A stretch of DNA of 64,000 bases from Pleurodeles waltl. Taxonomy: Eukaryota; Chordata; Amphibia; Caudata; Salamandridae. A program made the translations under genes and the position numbers. The notes beneath the pieces were generated by a model, which made no database searches, was not told the origin of the DNA, and saw nothing but the letters and a program-made list of their open reading frames with translations. The stretch is from contig NC_090444.1 in NCBI RefSeq assembly GCF_031143425.1, positions 1,354,148,323 through 1,354,212,322 on the forward strand, read 5' to 3'. Positions within the stretch are counted from its first letter, which is position 1. Every line of letters starts with the position of its first letter. This document shows positions 12,494 to 24,298 of the stretch, in pieces.

Positions 12494-13677
12494 TCAACTA
12501 TCACAGATGTCTAAGGATGGTGAAGAAGAAGCAGCATTCACTGAGATTTGAGGGTTAGTCTTTCTTTCACCATTTCGAGTTGAAGACAGATGAATCACAG
12601 GCCTGAAGTGCGAAGAGTCTATGGTGACAGACTTCCCAGAGTGCTGGGCAGTCACCATGTGCCCACACCTCTTGGAATAGTTCAGCATCATATGAAGCAT
12701 CAGATTTGTTTTGCGCATCTGTCTGGTGATCACCTTTTTTAAATGAGATATCCTTTGCATGTCACCTCTTGTCAGCATAAGCTTTCATTTTCTTCTTGTT
12801 AACCAAGTCCCTTGTATGAATCATGTTCTCACTTTGGTCTCTTTTGGTGGTTCATTGAGATAACTTGGTTGTCATTTTGCTCCCAAACAACAGTCGCAGG
12901 ACTTTCACCCGTGGTTGAGTGGGGTTTTGAAAGATAAGCTGGTAGAGTACAATTTAGTTTGCTTTTCCAGCTGAGCTTCTCAAGGATTGCACACTGTGCT
13001 GCTTTCTTAAGCGTTCTCATAAAACACTCAACAAGTCCCTTGGCCTGCAGCCACAAAGTGTACTTACTCTTTTGTTGCTTTATGCTCAGATGTACCAGGA
13101 ATTGTTTAGATTCTTTATGGTTATAGGATGGGCCATAATCAGACTTCACAATGGCTAAAATTCCACATATCACAAAGATGCCATCAAGTTTTTCAGTGAC
13201 TCATTCATGATTTGTAAATGAGAGATCATGAACTAAAGGCAACCATGTGCATTCATCAACAATCACCATCACGTGATGTCCATTGTCCTGTGGACCGAAA
13301 AAGCTGAGGGCTATTTTTCCCATGCATGCTTAGGGAGTTGCAACATGTTCACTGTATGGTGCATATATGACAAGCCTTAAGTTCCTTTTCAACTACATCC
13401 TCTAAGTACAGAAACCAAACTCAGGCTCAGAGAGCTCTGTTTGTGGTAACAACACCACACTGTCCTTCATGAGCCACTTCAAATACTTTCTGTCACAGAC
13501 TCTCGAGAATCATAATTCGGGACCCTTGTAATATGACTCCTTCTTGAGTTATGGACAATTTGTCATTGACATTTTTGTATTTTTGATATTCACCCTCATT
13601 GGTGAGAGGTCAAATGTGTTGGTTCCATAGCTGATGCATTATTAGGCCCTTTAACTTCAGCATGTCACTATCATGGA
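12494..13677 (-). pseudogene. Gypsy element 1 integrase
   Basis: The best segment, 13,173-12,829, carries the second catalytic Asp (KSDYGPSYN) and the catalytic Glu (GLVECFMRTLKKA) of a retroviral-type integrase core. The more upstream part to 13,677 is frame-shifted and harder to read. A 95-residue open frame at 12,778-12,494 continues the C-terminal, basic tail. The protein would insert element cDNA into chromosomes; here it is broken. Confidence 0.7.
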
Positions 13678-14513
13678 TCATGGCAGTGATAAATTCTGGG
13701 CTATTATAATAGCAGTTGATGTATTTGACTTGACATTGAAATTAATGTATGCCTCAGCCATCTTGAATAGAGTACTGTGACCCTGTATGGGCACTTTCAA
13801 AACGTCAGTAGGATTCCGATCCTTTCCTGAAGGATCCACAATCGTATATTCGTATTCTTGCAACCACAGTCCCCATCGTCCAATGCGAGGAGGCATCTTT
13901 ACTTTTGGATTGACAAAGATGGTCAGTACAGCTTGATGATCAGTTACCAGCATGAATTATTTTCCATACAGGAATGCATGGAAATTTTCACAAGCCCTTA
14001 CCACAGCCAACATTTCTTTAAGTAAGCATGTTCTGTTTGGGACAAACGTCTACTAGCATTGGCCACAATATGACTTTGAGCATTTGAGCGTCCACTAAGC
14101 TGTGCGCCTAACCCGACGGTGCTGAAATCAACAACAACCTCTGTATGAGGCTTTGGATTAAAGTATGCCATTTCAGTAGCATCTTCAATGGCATGTTTGA
14201 TCCTCTTGAAACTATTCTGACATTCTTGTGACCAGTGAAAAGAAACATTTGTCTTTGTTAACTCTCGTATTGGAGCACCAATGGCGGCATAGTTTTGTAT
14301 GTATCTTGAACAGTAACTCAACATGCCAAGTACGGAACATAACATTGAAACATCCTGTAGGGGATCAGCATTTTACAGAGTCTTTACTTTTGCAGGATCA
14401 AGTGTCATACACCCATCAGAAAAGATATGGGCAAAGAATTTTAGTGAACTCACACTTGTCTGCATTCAAAGTCAATCCTACGTCACTGAGTAAACCAGTC
14501 GCAGCTCGCATCG
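13678..14513 (-). pseudogene. Gypsy element 1 RT thumb/connection and RNase H
   Basis: From 14,510 the frame gives the block ending LTLNADKCEF, typical of the region just after the RT catalytic site. It is followed by GMLSYCSRYIQNYA and FHWSQECQNSF, then the RNase H entry VVVDFSTVGLGAQLSG (14,345-13,998). A further segment, 13,953-13,678, has LVTDHQAVLTIF and RIGRWGLWLQEYEY, the usual RNase H end. A stop and a frame change separate the two segments. Confidence 0.75.
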
Positions 14514-14516
14514 TCA

Positions 14517-15315
14517 ATGAGGAGGGGGTGATGCACGCTGGGGGGCACAGAGCACGGGAGCGGGTAAAAAAATTTATTAAAATAAAAACATACCCGCTCC
14601 TTGCCATGCTGCACCTCTCCTCCGTCTTCTCAGGCTGCAGGCAGGCAGGCAGGCACAGGCTCGCCGCCTTCCCTGCGGCCAATGCTGGCTTTGCTCAGAG
14701 CAGCATCAGGATTTGCTTGGAGCGCCCTAGCTGGGCACTTCCAGGCAGAGTGGGAGCCTGTGCTGGCTCCGTATAGCACAGTGCACTCCCCTCAGTGCTT
14801 GTCATCCCCGTGGCCCCGCCACTTCCACCACGAAGGGATAATAAATCTAGTTTATTATCCCGTTGTGGTGAAAAGTTTGCAGCTTCTGCTGCTAGCAGGG
14901 GGCAACGCTCCTCCGCCCTAATGGAGGAGCCACCCCTGGAGTAAACAACATAGTTGTGTTGGCCGGCGAAAAAGGGGCAGTGCCGGCAGTCTTAATCGGC
15001 AAGGCACCGTGCAAGCAGCACTGCCCCGGGGATTACGACTCCCGTGTCCACCAGCTTTTGTAGTTGGCATGGGCAGTGCAGAGGCCCCCATGGGCAATCC
15101 CGTTGCGCTTTCCACTGCCTGAATTACAGGCAGTTAAAAGCACAATGGGTGCTGTCACACCAACACACTGCAGCATTGTCGCTGGCTTGATTATGAGCTA
15201 GCGTCAATGGGTAATTCATAATAGGGCCAGCGGTTGGAAGACCGAAATGGCGGTCTTCTGACCTAATGTGTTTGGCAGGCGGTCTCCGCCACCTGCCAAA
15301 CTCATAATGAGGCCC
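14517..15315. mobile_element. GC-rich composite insertion in Gypsy RT
   Basis: This block separates the RT fingers (15,316 and above) from the post-catalytic region (14,513 and below). The right part, about 14,955-15,315, is a diverged relative of the inverted-repeat element at 33,707-34,187: both share GCAGTG...GGGTGCTGT and end in CTCATAATGAGG(G)CCC. The left part (14,517-14,955) is unassigned and includes an inverted repeat around 14,835-14,870. The RT segment that should hold the YxDD site is absent on both sides, so a deletion accompanied the insertion or followed it. Confidence 0.55.
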
Positions 15316-15925
15316 TAAGTCTTTTGTATCAAAGCAAACCAACATGTGCAGAAAAGGTTCTAATGTACTTGCAACTTTCATCAACTTCCAACTGATAATA
15401 CCATTTATTTAAATCAAGGGGAGTAAAGACCTTTGCAACATTCAATTGCATTGTCATGTCAGCAATGTGTGGACCTGGATGTTGCTCTCATTCAATTGCC
15501 TGGCACACATCAATGCAGATGTGTACAGCTCCTTCACTGTCCTTTTTGGGCACTACCACTATGGGAGAAACCCATGGTGTTGGAAAAGTAGAACACTCAA
15601 TAATGTCATGTTTAATTAGCAATTTAATTTCTTTTTCAACAGCTTCTTGTAAATGAAAAACAATTTGTCTATGTCTCTGGGTAACAGGATGGACATCATC
15701 ATGAATATACAGTTTTACTTTCATACTCTTAAGCTTTCCTAAACCGTGAAACAATGAAGGGAATTGACTTACTATCTTGTGATGAGCATTCACGATGTAA
15801 TTCACAGGAATCAGTCCCACATCAGCAGCTGTGCTGAAACTGAGTAAACAGGCACATGACGGTGTACCCTGAAACACACGGATCGGTGCTTGTACCTTCG
15901 TTTTCTTATGTTTCACTGTCACCAC
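15316..15925 (-). pseudogene. Gypsy element 1 RT fingers/palm
   Basis: Reading from 15,925 downwards: VKLYIHDDVHPVTQRHRQI, FHLQEAVEKEI, IKHDIIECSTFPTPWVSPIV and VVPKKDSEG, the standard start of Gypsy RT. In another frame QLEVDESCKYIRTFSAHVG and then a stop before YKRL (about 15,384-15,320) continue the palm before the composite insertion. Confidence 0.8.
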
Positions 15926-16004
15926 AAATCAACCATGACTTTTTATGGGTGTCGATGCAGCTCACTTATACAATTTGGTCTTCAATGGCATAAGCTGCAG
16001 TAAT

Positions 16005-16072
16005 GGAGCAGTTTGTTGTATTTCTCTTCAGGCATTATGTTCATCAATGCACCACTGTCGATAATAATAGGT
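16005..16072 (-). pseudogene. Gypsy element 1 aspartic protease fragment
   Basis: The minus strand at about 16,067-16,020 reads IIDSGALMNIMPEEKY. It contains the D-S-G-A active-site motif of retrotransposon aspartic proteases. The upstream half is lost or displaced by the SINE-like repeat, which begins right at this motif. Confidence 0.7.
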
Positions 16073-16545
16073 CAAGACTGATTTTTATTTGGCTGGGTCC
16101 AAACTGGGGTGGCGGGGTGAGCAAAACAATGGTGGATTAAACCCAGATCTTTGAGACTGGGGGTGAATGTTTGCATTGTCCAGCGTTCCGTTCATCAGCT
16201 GTTCTTTTTGCTTTTGTCACCCTAGGTGGGAAGGTTATGCCAGATGTGGATCCAGTGCTCACTGCACCTCTGGATTCAAGCTAGACTGGCTGATGAAGGG
16301 TGATACCCTGAAACTGGTCCCAGGATGCTTGACTCTAGCCCAGGGAGGACCTTGCTTTGCAGGTCAGGCTGGACTGTTCCCATGGGGAACAGGGTCAAGA
16401 CTGATTTCCATATGGCTGGATCCAAATTAGGGTGGCATGGTGAGCTAAAAAACAATGGTTTAAACCCATATCTTTGCAACTGGGGGGTGAATGTTTGCAA
16501 TTTTCAGCATTCTGTCCATCATCTGTTCTTTTCACCAACACTTTG
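16071..16545 (+). repeat. SINE-like dispersed repeat, tandem pair
   Basis: A segment starting GGTCAAGACTGATTT and running to CTTTTGTCACC (16,071-16,210) is followed by a longer copy. The second copy repeats the same sequence from about 16,392 (GGGTCAAGACTGATTTCCAT) to TCTTTTCACC at about 16,527. Further copies are at 23,955-24,135 and 62,545-62,645. The arrangement looks like head-to-tail units of about 320 bp. No tRNA-derived head with clear A and B boxes was recognised, so 'SINE-like' is descriptive. Confidence 0.6.
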
Positions 16546-17039
16546 ACATTCTTGACTGAAAATGTACTGTTCATAATCAACGTTTGGTGCTGGATTCATC
16601 TTGATATTCAAAGCATTTTTAATCTGATGGTACATGACTTCTTTTTCAGTTCTTGCTACTTTCTTCCTGAATTCTTTTACACTATTACCAGCAAGATTCT
16701 TGAGCTACTTGCTAATCTTTCTGTTATCAGTCTTTTCAAGTGCATCAATGAAGTCCTCAAATATCTCCATCCAGTCAGTCGATCTATCGCCAATATTTTA
16801 CTTTTATCAGTAGCGAAAGGTGGTGGTGGGTTCAGGAAGATGACAGCATTGTACCGTAGTGTGGAACTTACTGATGATGAAAGTAACATGCTCTCTGACA
16901 CTGTTTGATGATCATCTTTATGCAAACTTTCTCTAGAGTCCTTTGATGTGTGGGCATCAGGATCATCTTTAACCTTAATTGGAACTGTGCTGTCTCTCTT
17001 ACCTGCCATTGTCAAATTTAACAAATTCAACTGTTGCAT
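16525..17039 (-). pseudogene. Gypsy element 1 gag remnant
   Basis: From an ATG at 17,009 (in a frame open from 17,039) the minus strand gives MAGKRDSTVPIKVKDDPD. Further on come FLNPPPPFATDKSKILAIDR, typical of the gag N-terminal part of this group, and a frame-shifted matrix/capsid-like stretch to about 16,525. Its role would be assembly of the particle. Frameshifts make it non-functional. Confidence 0.6.
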
Positions 17040-17040
17040 T

Positions 17041-17294
17041 CAACTCTTTACTCTTTGAAGACCTCAAACTCATACTTGATGCCTACACAGCATATACAAG
17101 TGAACAAGGGCTGCGATTCATTACATGGGGGCACCAACAATGCATTAAATAGGTGAAACTATCGTTTCTGCTAGTGAATTTACGAAGCCAAAAAGAAATC
17201 CAAAAAAAAAGCACTTGAGTGTCCTTAGCAGAGTGACTGATATAAACTGTGTTAGATTAGCCATATCACATATGTCTTTCCAAAAAAGCTACTT
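17041..17294. other. Probable leader of Gypsy element 1
   Basis: On the minus strand TGGTGCCCCCATG (complement of about 17,125-17,137) lies upstream of gag and could be a primer-binding site. No matching LTR was found next to it, because the 3-kb repeat begins at 17,295. Confidence 0.3.
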
Positions 17295-20236
17295 ACACCT
17301 TGTGCCAGGTCCAGCTATCCCTTATTAGTGTAGAAGAGGTGTTTCTAGCAGCTTAGGCTGATAGAAGGTAGCTATGGCAAAGCAGCTTAGGCTGAACTAG
17401 GAGACATGTAAAGCTCCTACTATACCACTGGTGTCATATGCACAATATCATAAGAAAACACAATAACAGAGTTACTAAAAATAAAGGAACTTTATTTTTA
17501 TGACAATATGCCAAAAGTATCTCAGTGAGTACCCTCAGTGTGAGGATAAGTTATATACACAAGATATATGTACACAAACCAAAATTAGGTAAGTAATAGC
17601 AAGAAAAGTAATGCAAACAGTGTAGAATTACAATAGATTGCAATAGGAGCACATTGGTATAGGGGCAACACAAACCATATACTCCAAAAGTGGAATGCAA
17701 ACCATGAATGGACCCCAAACCTATGTGAGCTTGTAGAGGGTCGCTGGGACTGTAAGAAAACAGTGAGGGTTAGAAAAATAGCCCACCCCAAGACCATGAA
17801 AAGTAGGTATAAAGTGCACCTACTACCCTCAGAGAGCACAGAAACCGTGATAGGGGGATCCTGCAGGAAGAACAAACACCAGCAATGCAACAACAGTGGA
17901 TTTCCGGACCTGAGTACCTGTAAGATAAGGGGACCAAGTCCAATTGTCGCAACAGTGTCGAGAGTGGGCAGGAGCCAAGGAAATGCCAGCTGAGGGTGCA
18001 AGGAAGCTGCCACCAGTTGGAAGAAGCTTGGAGTTCTGCAAGAAAGAAGAGGACTAGGAACTTCTCCTTTGGAGGATGGATGTCCCATGTCGCGATGAAG
18101 CTTGCAGAGGTGTTCCCATGCAGAAAGACAGCAAACAAGCCTTGCTAGCTGCAAGGGTTGTGGTAGAGGTTTTTGGGTGCTGCTGTGGCCCAGGAGGGAC
18201 CAGGATGTCGCCACTTGGAGAAGGAGACAGAGGGGGCACCCAGAAACTCAGGGAGCCCTCACAGAAGCAGGCAGCACCCGCAGAAGTACCTGAACATGCA
18301 CTTGGAAGCAAAGTGAACCGGAGTCCATGCAAAGTCACAAAAGGGAGTCCCACAACGCCGGAGGACAACTCAGAAGGTTGTGCACTGCAGGAAGGAGTGC
18401 CGGGGACCCAGGCTTGGCTGTGCATGAAGGAAATCATGGAAGAGTGCAAGGACCCGGAGCAGCTGCAAACCACGTGGTACACAGCAATGCAGCCTAGCGT
18501 GGGGGGGGCAAGGACTTCCCTCCACGAAACTTGGACTGAAGAGTCACTGGATCGTGGGAGTCACTTGGACAGAGTTGCTGTGTTTCAGGGACCATGCTCG
18601 TCAGGATGAGAGGGGACCCAGAGGACCAGTGTTGCAGTCTTTTGGTGCCTGCGTTAGCAGGGGGAAGATTCCGTCGACCCACTGGAGATTTCTTTGGAGC
18701 TTCTGGTGCAGGTTGAAGGCAGGCTACCCCCAGAGCATGCACCACCTGGAAACAGTCGAGAAAGCCCGCAGGATTAGGCGCTACAACGTTGCTGGTAGTC
18801 GTCTGGCTACTTTGCTGCAGTTTTGCAGGTGTCCTGAGCAGTCAGAAGTCGATCCTTTGGTAGAAGGTGAAGAGGGAGATGCAGAGGAACTCTGGTGAGC
18901 TCTTGCATTCGTTATCTGAAAAATTCCCCAAAGCAGAGACCCTAAATAGCCAGAAAAGGAGGTTTGGCTACCAGGTTAGGAGGATTGGCTACCAAGAGAG
19001 GTAAAAGCCTATCAGAAGGAGCCTCACCTGCTGGCACTGGCCACTCAGAGAAGTCCAGTGTGCCCCCAACACCTCTGTTTCCAAATGGCAGAGGTCTGGG
19101 ACACACTGGAGGAGCCCTGGGCACCTCCACTGGGAGGTGCAGGTCAGGGGAGTGGTCACTCCCCTTTCTTTTGTCCAGTTACGCACCAGAGCAGGGCTGG
19201 GTGATCCCTGAACCGGTGTAGACTGGATTATGCAGAGATGGGCACCATCTGTGCCCATCAAAGCATTTCCAGAGGCTGGAGGAGGATACTCCTCCCCAGC
19301 CCTTCACACCTATTTCCAAAGGGAGAGGGTGTAACACCCTCTCTCAGAGGAAATCCTTTGTTCTGCCTTCCTGGGCTAGGGCTGCCTGGACCCCAGGAGG
19401 GCAGAAACCTGTCTGAGGGGTTGGCAGCAGCAGCAGCTGCAGTGGAGACCCCGGAAAGGCAGTTTGGCAGTACCGGGTACTGTGCTAAAGACCCGGGGGA
19501 TCCTGGAATTGTCCCCCCAATACCATTATGGTATTGGGGTGACAATTCCATGATCTTAGAAATGTTACATGGCCATGTTCGGAGTTATCATTGTGACGCT
19601 ATGCATAGGTACATAGGACCTATGTATAGTGCACGCATGTAATGGTGTCCCCGCACTCACAAAGTTTGGGGAATTTGCCCTGAACGATGTGGGGGCACCT
19701 TGGCTAGTGCCAGGGTGCCCACACACTAAGTAACCTTGCACCCAACCTTCACCAGGTGAAGGTTAGACATATAGGTGACTAATAAGTTACTTAAGTGCAG
19801 TGGTAAATGGCTGTGAAATTACATGGACGTTATTTCACTCAGGCTGCACTGGCAGGCCTGTGTAAGAATTGTCAGAGCTCCCTATGGGTGGCAAAAGAAA
19901 TGCTGCAGCCCATAGGGATCTCCTGGAACCCCAATACCCTGGGTACCTCAGTACCATATACTAGGGAATTATATGGGTGTACCAGTGTGCCAATGTGAAT
20001 TGGTAAATTTAGTCACTAACAGATAAATTTGGAAAGCAGAGTGAGCATAACCACTGAGGTGCTGGTTAGCAGAGCCTCAGTGAGATGGTTAGGCATCACA
20101 CAGGGAACACATACAGGGCACATACTTATGAGCACTGCGGCCCTGCCTGGCAGGGTCCCAGTGACACATAGACTAAAACAACATATATACAGTGAAATAT
20201 GGGGGTAACATGCCAAGCAAGATGGTATTTTCCTAC
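17295..20236 (-). mobile_element. 3-kb LTR-like repeat, copy 2 (inverted)
   Basis: This is the reverse-complement counterpart of 4,737-7,784. Shared landmarks in order are the CAGCTTAGGCTG block (17,349-17,395), AATAAA followed by a T-rich stretch near 17,482, the ACCGGTGTAGACTGG block (19,212), paired GAAGGTTAGACATATAGGTGAC (19,758), CTCCTGGAACCCCAATACCC (about 19,920) and the CAGGGTCCCAGTGACAC end (20,151). The minus-strand start is TGTAGGAAAAT at 20,236. The distal end lacks the last 30 or so bases seen in copy 1. Open frames such as 18,076-18,609 are chance frames. Confidence 0.65.
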
Positions 20237-20276
20237 AATATATATATATATATACATATGTATATATGTATATGTT
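20236..20276. repeat. AT microsatellite
   Basis: Alternating AT/ATGT simple repeat at the edge of the inverted 3-kb repeat. Confidence 0.8.
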
Positions 20277-21640
20277 CAGTGCATCAAAGGAATCCTTTAT
20301 GCAGGAACATTTTGGGTTTGAACCGAAAGAGCTGGGATGATTCCAGCATGCATAAAATAATTGAATTTGGATACCACACACTTTAATTTATGTATCGAAT
20401 TTCATATTGAAGTGAGCATAGCCAGTAGTCACTATGCCCAGATTATCAAAGGGAAGGGAAATAGATACACAGTTAGGTGAAATGGTAGAAAGCAAACAAG
20501 GAAGGCAAATCAAATAAATATTCTGGTCTACAAAATTATGCTCAGCTTTGGAAGAATGATCCAGTAAGTAGGAGATATGGCACAAACACAGGCCTGATTC
20601 ATGATAACTGTATTGACCAAATACTTATCTAGGACCATGTGGTAGATACATTTTGGAAATATTTAGATCATTATGGCCTGATTAAATGGAAAGCAAGAGC
20701 CCAGCAGCATGACTGTCATCCATTTGTGAGATGGTTCAACACAGAATATGAAGAGTGATAAAGTATACTGATAGGGTAAAGTATAGAACACTCAAATATT
20801 TAATAACATACATTGGGTTTCTTAAATTCCTGTATAAAAAATGTACCTCTGCTTTCTTTAAAATCTGTGAATCTTGATGCACACAGTCACTGATTATACA
20901 GAAATAACATCAGAACTGTACTGTAATAACTCATTACGGTCAAGTTCTGATATCACACGGCATGCAGCCATTGGCAGCAACCAAGGGGAAAGGCAGGTCA
21001 GGTCCCAGAACACAGTGAAAGCAGGTGTTTCAACGCAGCTTTTCTTTCTTCTGCTCTTTTCTAACACTGCAGTGTCAAGCAGAAAGTGGATATTTATGGA
21101 AACAGGTTTATTTTTGGCACTCCTTACAGAATTATAGAAAAGTTAGAACTTTTCTTCACGTTTCCTCTGCGTCTTTTTTTTAAAAAAAAGACTTCTGTTC
21201 TACTACTTCTAATATCTTTTTTTAACAACTTGTTTTTATGTGTTTAATTTTGCATTAGGGAAACTGTAATCATTCTTCACGTTTCATGTAAAAGTGATTT
21301 ACACCAAGGGTTTGAGTGTGGGATAGGTGATGGTGTGCCCATGTATTTTAATGTACAAAGTACCCCCTGCCACACATGATAAGGATATTGCAAGTCACCT
21401 TGAAATCTCATAACCTTATAAAGGAACTCGGCCTTCAGCCTCATTCCTCTAAATGGTCATGGAATTCCTCGGTGACTTGCGATGTAGGGCCTGGGGTACT
21501 TTATCCCATATATAATAAGGCTCTGAAATCAAATTAATAACATTTTGGGAGTGAATATGGGAAGCAAATAGCTCAAACAAAGCCTTTATAGAGAGGTTTA
21601 GGATTCATCTCTAAATGTAAATTGTCCAACTGATTCAGTT
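20277..21640. other. No recognisable gene
   Basis: AT-rich unclassified sequence; no open frame carries recognisable motifs. Confidence 0.45.
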
Positions 21641-21644
21641 GACT

Positions 21645-22110
21645 TTGTTGCTTTAATTATAAACATCTTTCAAAATGAAATTGTGGATCTAATAAGTTCT
21701 ACTAAAGGGTCCCAGGCACCAGGGAAAAATGAATTCACTTGTTCAGTAGTCACGTTAAACCCTGTCTTTTGAGTTGCTGATGTGTTTGCAACATATCAGT
21801 ATATCCTGGCTCATGGAAAGATTCCGCCTTTCTCATTGGAAGTCACCTAGCCCCCTTTAACAAGAAGGGATCTTGATTTTGCCCCAGGCACTTTAGGATG
21901 ATCGTACTTCCTAACACCAAGGGAAAATATTTTTGAAACTGATCGTCAACATATAACCAGCACATAATCAAATGGACAGAGGATAACGCAATCTTACTGA
22001 CTGAACACTCTGGCTTTACACCTCAGACCTGCCTAATTGAAAACATTAGGGCTTTAAGTTGTCTTGCCTCAAACAGAATCCATTAAGGCAATTGTTTTAT
22101 CGCTGCCTAG
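21645..22110 (+). pseudogene. Non-LTR reverse transcriptase remnant, unresolved clade
   Basis: Across frames the plus strand shows GSQAPGKNEFTCSV (SxSAPGPDGF-like), ILAHGKIPPFSLEVT, then NTKGKYF in the position of LLNTIGKYFEKL, then EDNAILLTEHSGFTPQTCLIENI in the position of the NNILxxxQxGFRxGxST block. The order and spacing fit a LINE RT fingers domain. It has many stops. It differs from the CR1/L2 fragments elsewhere in the window. Confidence 0.6.
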
Positions 22111-23241
22111 TATATTATTCCAGTGTTCTTGATGACAGGAGTTGAAAATATCAATGGCTAAAATGGAGGGACTTGGGATGGAGTTTGGGACTCTAAAGTT
22201 GATTGAGAGGTTCAATGAGAGTAAGAAGGTGACAGATGGCGTGGGGAAATAAGGCTCAAATACAGGACAGATTAAAACAGAATGGCCTTAAGCAAAATGG
22301 ACACTCTTCAATTTACATATGACAGAACTTCCAGTAGTTCATCTGAGGTTAGCAAGTTGTCTTGGGTGATCTGGGTGTCTTGGGAGATCTGGGTGAATCT
22401 CAGCTTCCCCACTTAATACATGTGGTTCACCTAGTACTTACATAGCACTTCAGGGCTTGATAAAATATTTGGCAAGCTAATAATTGCCACTTACAATGTA
22501 AGTAGTAATATGCACAAGGCAAAAATTAAAATTTGGTAAGAAAAAGTGTAATTTTCTGTGGAATATAGGGGTAACTACTACTTAACAGGTCAAGGTATAC
22601 AAATATATGGGAATGATACTGAGTCCCACATTGAAATTTGGTTTCCACCTTACAGCTAATGCTCACAAGGTGCAAACTATAGTGCCAGATCGGAAAATAT
22701 TCTCTAAGCAGCATGGTGACTTTTCTGTTTCCCTGCATTGGCAACTTCTGATTTAGTATAAATGCAATGTTAGTGTACGCAGTTGTGGTGCATGTGGTTA
22801 TGACTATGGTCAAATAAAACCGGTATGAGAATAACGTGTTACTACTTCTGTTGAATGTTCATAAAGCCATTTCACACCTTTGGTCAGCATGGAGCTTGAC
22901 GGAACTTCGGCTAATTTAACTGCAGCTAATATGGCAGACATGTATTGGGGAAGAGTGACACGTGCGAGTCTATGCTGAAAAGCCAGTCTGATTTGGGAAG
23001 GGCATGTCAGTTGCTAGTTCCATTCAAAGGTAGTGCACTACTGCATATTTTGAAATTGTAGAGATTATTCCAAATTGATTTTCTAGAAAATGGCAAAAAT
23101 ATTAATTACCGACGGATTGATTGTTGAAAAGCATTGAAAGGATCAGGTGTCAGAATTGAGTCTTGATTTACACAGAGAGTTGCTTTAGAACTTAAAATGT
23201 TTATCCGATCTTACTGAGTGAATTCGCTATCTTGTGTCTAA
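22111..23241. other. No recognisable gene
   Basis: May hold further decayed LINE sequence up to about 22,300; otherwise unclassified. Confidence 0.4.
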
Positions 23242-23882
23242 GGGTCAGATGTATCAAAATCCCATTTTGCATTCTCTAATGGAAAATGGTATGTAACAAA
23301 ACTGTGAATCCCTAATAGTGATTCTTATAGAATTGCAATCACTCTTAGGGAATTGCTATTTGGGGTTGCAACTTAATTTGTTCCTATGGGCCTGGAGGCC
23401 AATAGGTGCAAACGGTTTTGCATTACCGAAATTGCAATTTCCTATTAAGAAATCGCAAAATTGAGAAATGAAAAAACAAGGGTGCCAAGGGCATAAGGCC
23501 CCCTTTGATGCACCACGAAAATAAATTGTGCACATGTAAAGCGCCATGAAGCATGTTTGCGCTACGTGGCACTTTAACAAATGCATTTTTTTAAACTGCA
23601 GCTGGTTACCACCAACTTGGAGGTAATAGCATTTCCTAAATGCCAATTTAGCATTTAGGAAATGCTTGTTATAAGTGCTTAGGGAACCGCAAATAGGAAA
23701 TCCTTATTTGCGATTCCCTATTTGGACTCACAATTTTAGGGAATCATGAAAAATTGTGATTTACTGAAATTGCACTGTCTATGCCTTTCATACATCTGGA
23801 AAGGCTATTTTGCATTCTCAAACAGTCAAATTTACCGATTTGCACCGTTTGGGAATGCAAAATGGGGTGGTACATCTGCCCC
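23242..23882. mobile_element. Harbinger-like non-autonomous element, TAA duplication
   Basis: The ends are GGGTCAGATGTATCAAAATC and (complement of the right end) GGGGCAGATGTACCACCCC, both followed inward by CATTTTGCATTC. TAA flanks both sides (23,239-23,241 and 23,883-23,885), the TWA-type duplication known for PIF/Harbinger. Internally it is a series of short back-to-back hairpins such as CATTTCCTAAATGCC/AATTTAGCATTTAGG (23,625-23,665) and TTCCTATTAAGAAATCGC-type arms. No protein is encoded. Confidence 0.75.
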
Positions 23883-23954
23883 TAACATCCTTGTTCTCAA
23901 AGCGGCAGTTGACCAGGCTATGCAGGCAATACAGTACTGTTGAAGAAAATCTAT

Positions 23955-24135
23955 TACATACCAGGCTGTTTGGGCTGGACTGTTCACATGGGGAGCAAGG
24001 TCAAGACTCATTTGCATATAGCTGGTACCAAACTGGGCTGGCACAGTGAGCAATAAACAATGGCTTTTACCCAGATCTGAGACTGGGGGTGAATGTTTGA
24101 CAATGTTCAGCATTCCCTCTGTCTTCATTTTGTAT
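23955..24135 (+). repeat. SINE-like dispersed repeat copy
   Basis: Matches the repeat at 16,071-16,545: GGGCTGGACTGTTC, then GGTCAAGACTCATTTGCATA, then GAGACTGGGGGTGAATGTTT and CAGCATTCC. Confidence 0.65.
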
Positions 24136-24298
24136 TGCATTACTGTAGTACCACAAACCTTACTACAAAGTTCAGTTTGTGAATCAGGCCCCACACGTCG
24201 AATCTCCACTGGTTGCTGAAAGTTCAGCTTTGATTTAACCAGACTTTTGTCTTTGATTATGTTCACAGTCACTGCCTAAAATGTGAGCTTAGTGTTAG

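Larger units (their letters stand above)
12494..17040 (-). mobile_element. Decayed Gypsy-type LTR retrotransposon (element 1)
   Basis: Read on the minus strand from 17,040 to 12,494, the order is gag, aspartic protease, reverse transcriptase, RNase H, integrase. This is the Ty3/Gypsy order. Two insertions break it: a tandem SINE-like repeat at 16,071-16,545 between gag and protease, and a GC-rich composite at 14,517-15,315 within RT. Multiple stops and frame changes show it is inactive. I did not identify its LTRs. Confidence 0.8.

Noticed and set aside
17585..18214. 209-codon minus-strand open frame in the 3-kb repeat
   Set aside because: Hydrophobic and rich in Leu/Ser, with no motif; the related copy at 4.7-7.8 kb does not keep it.
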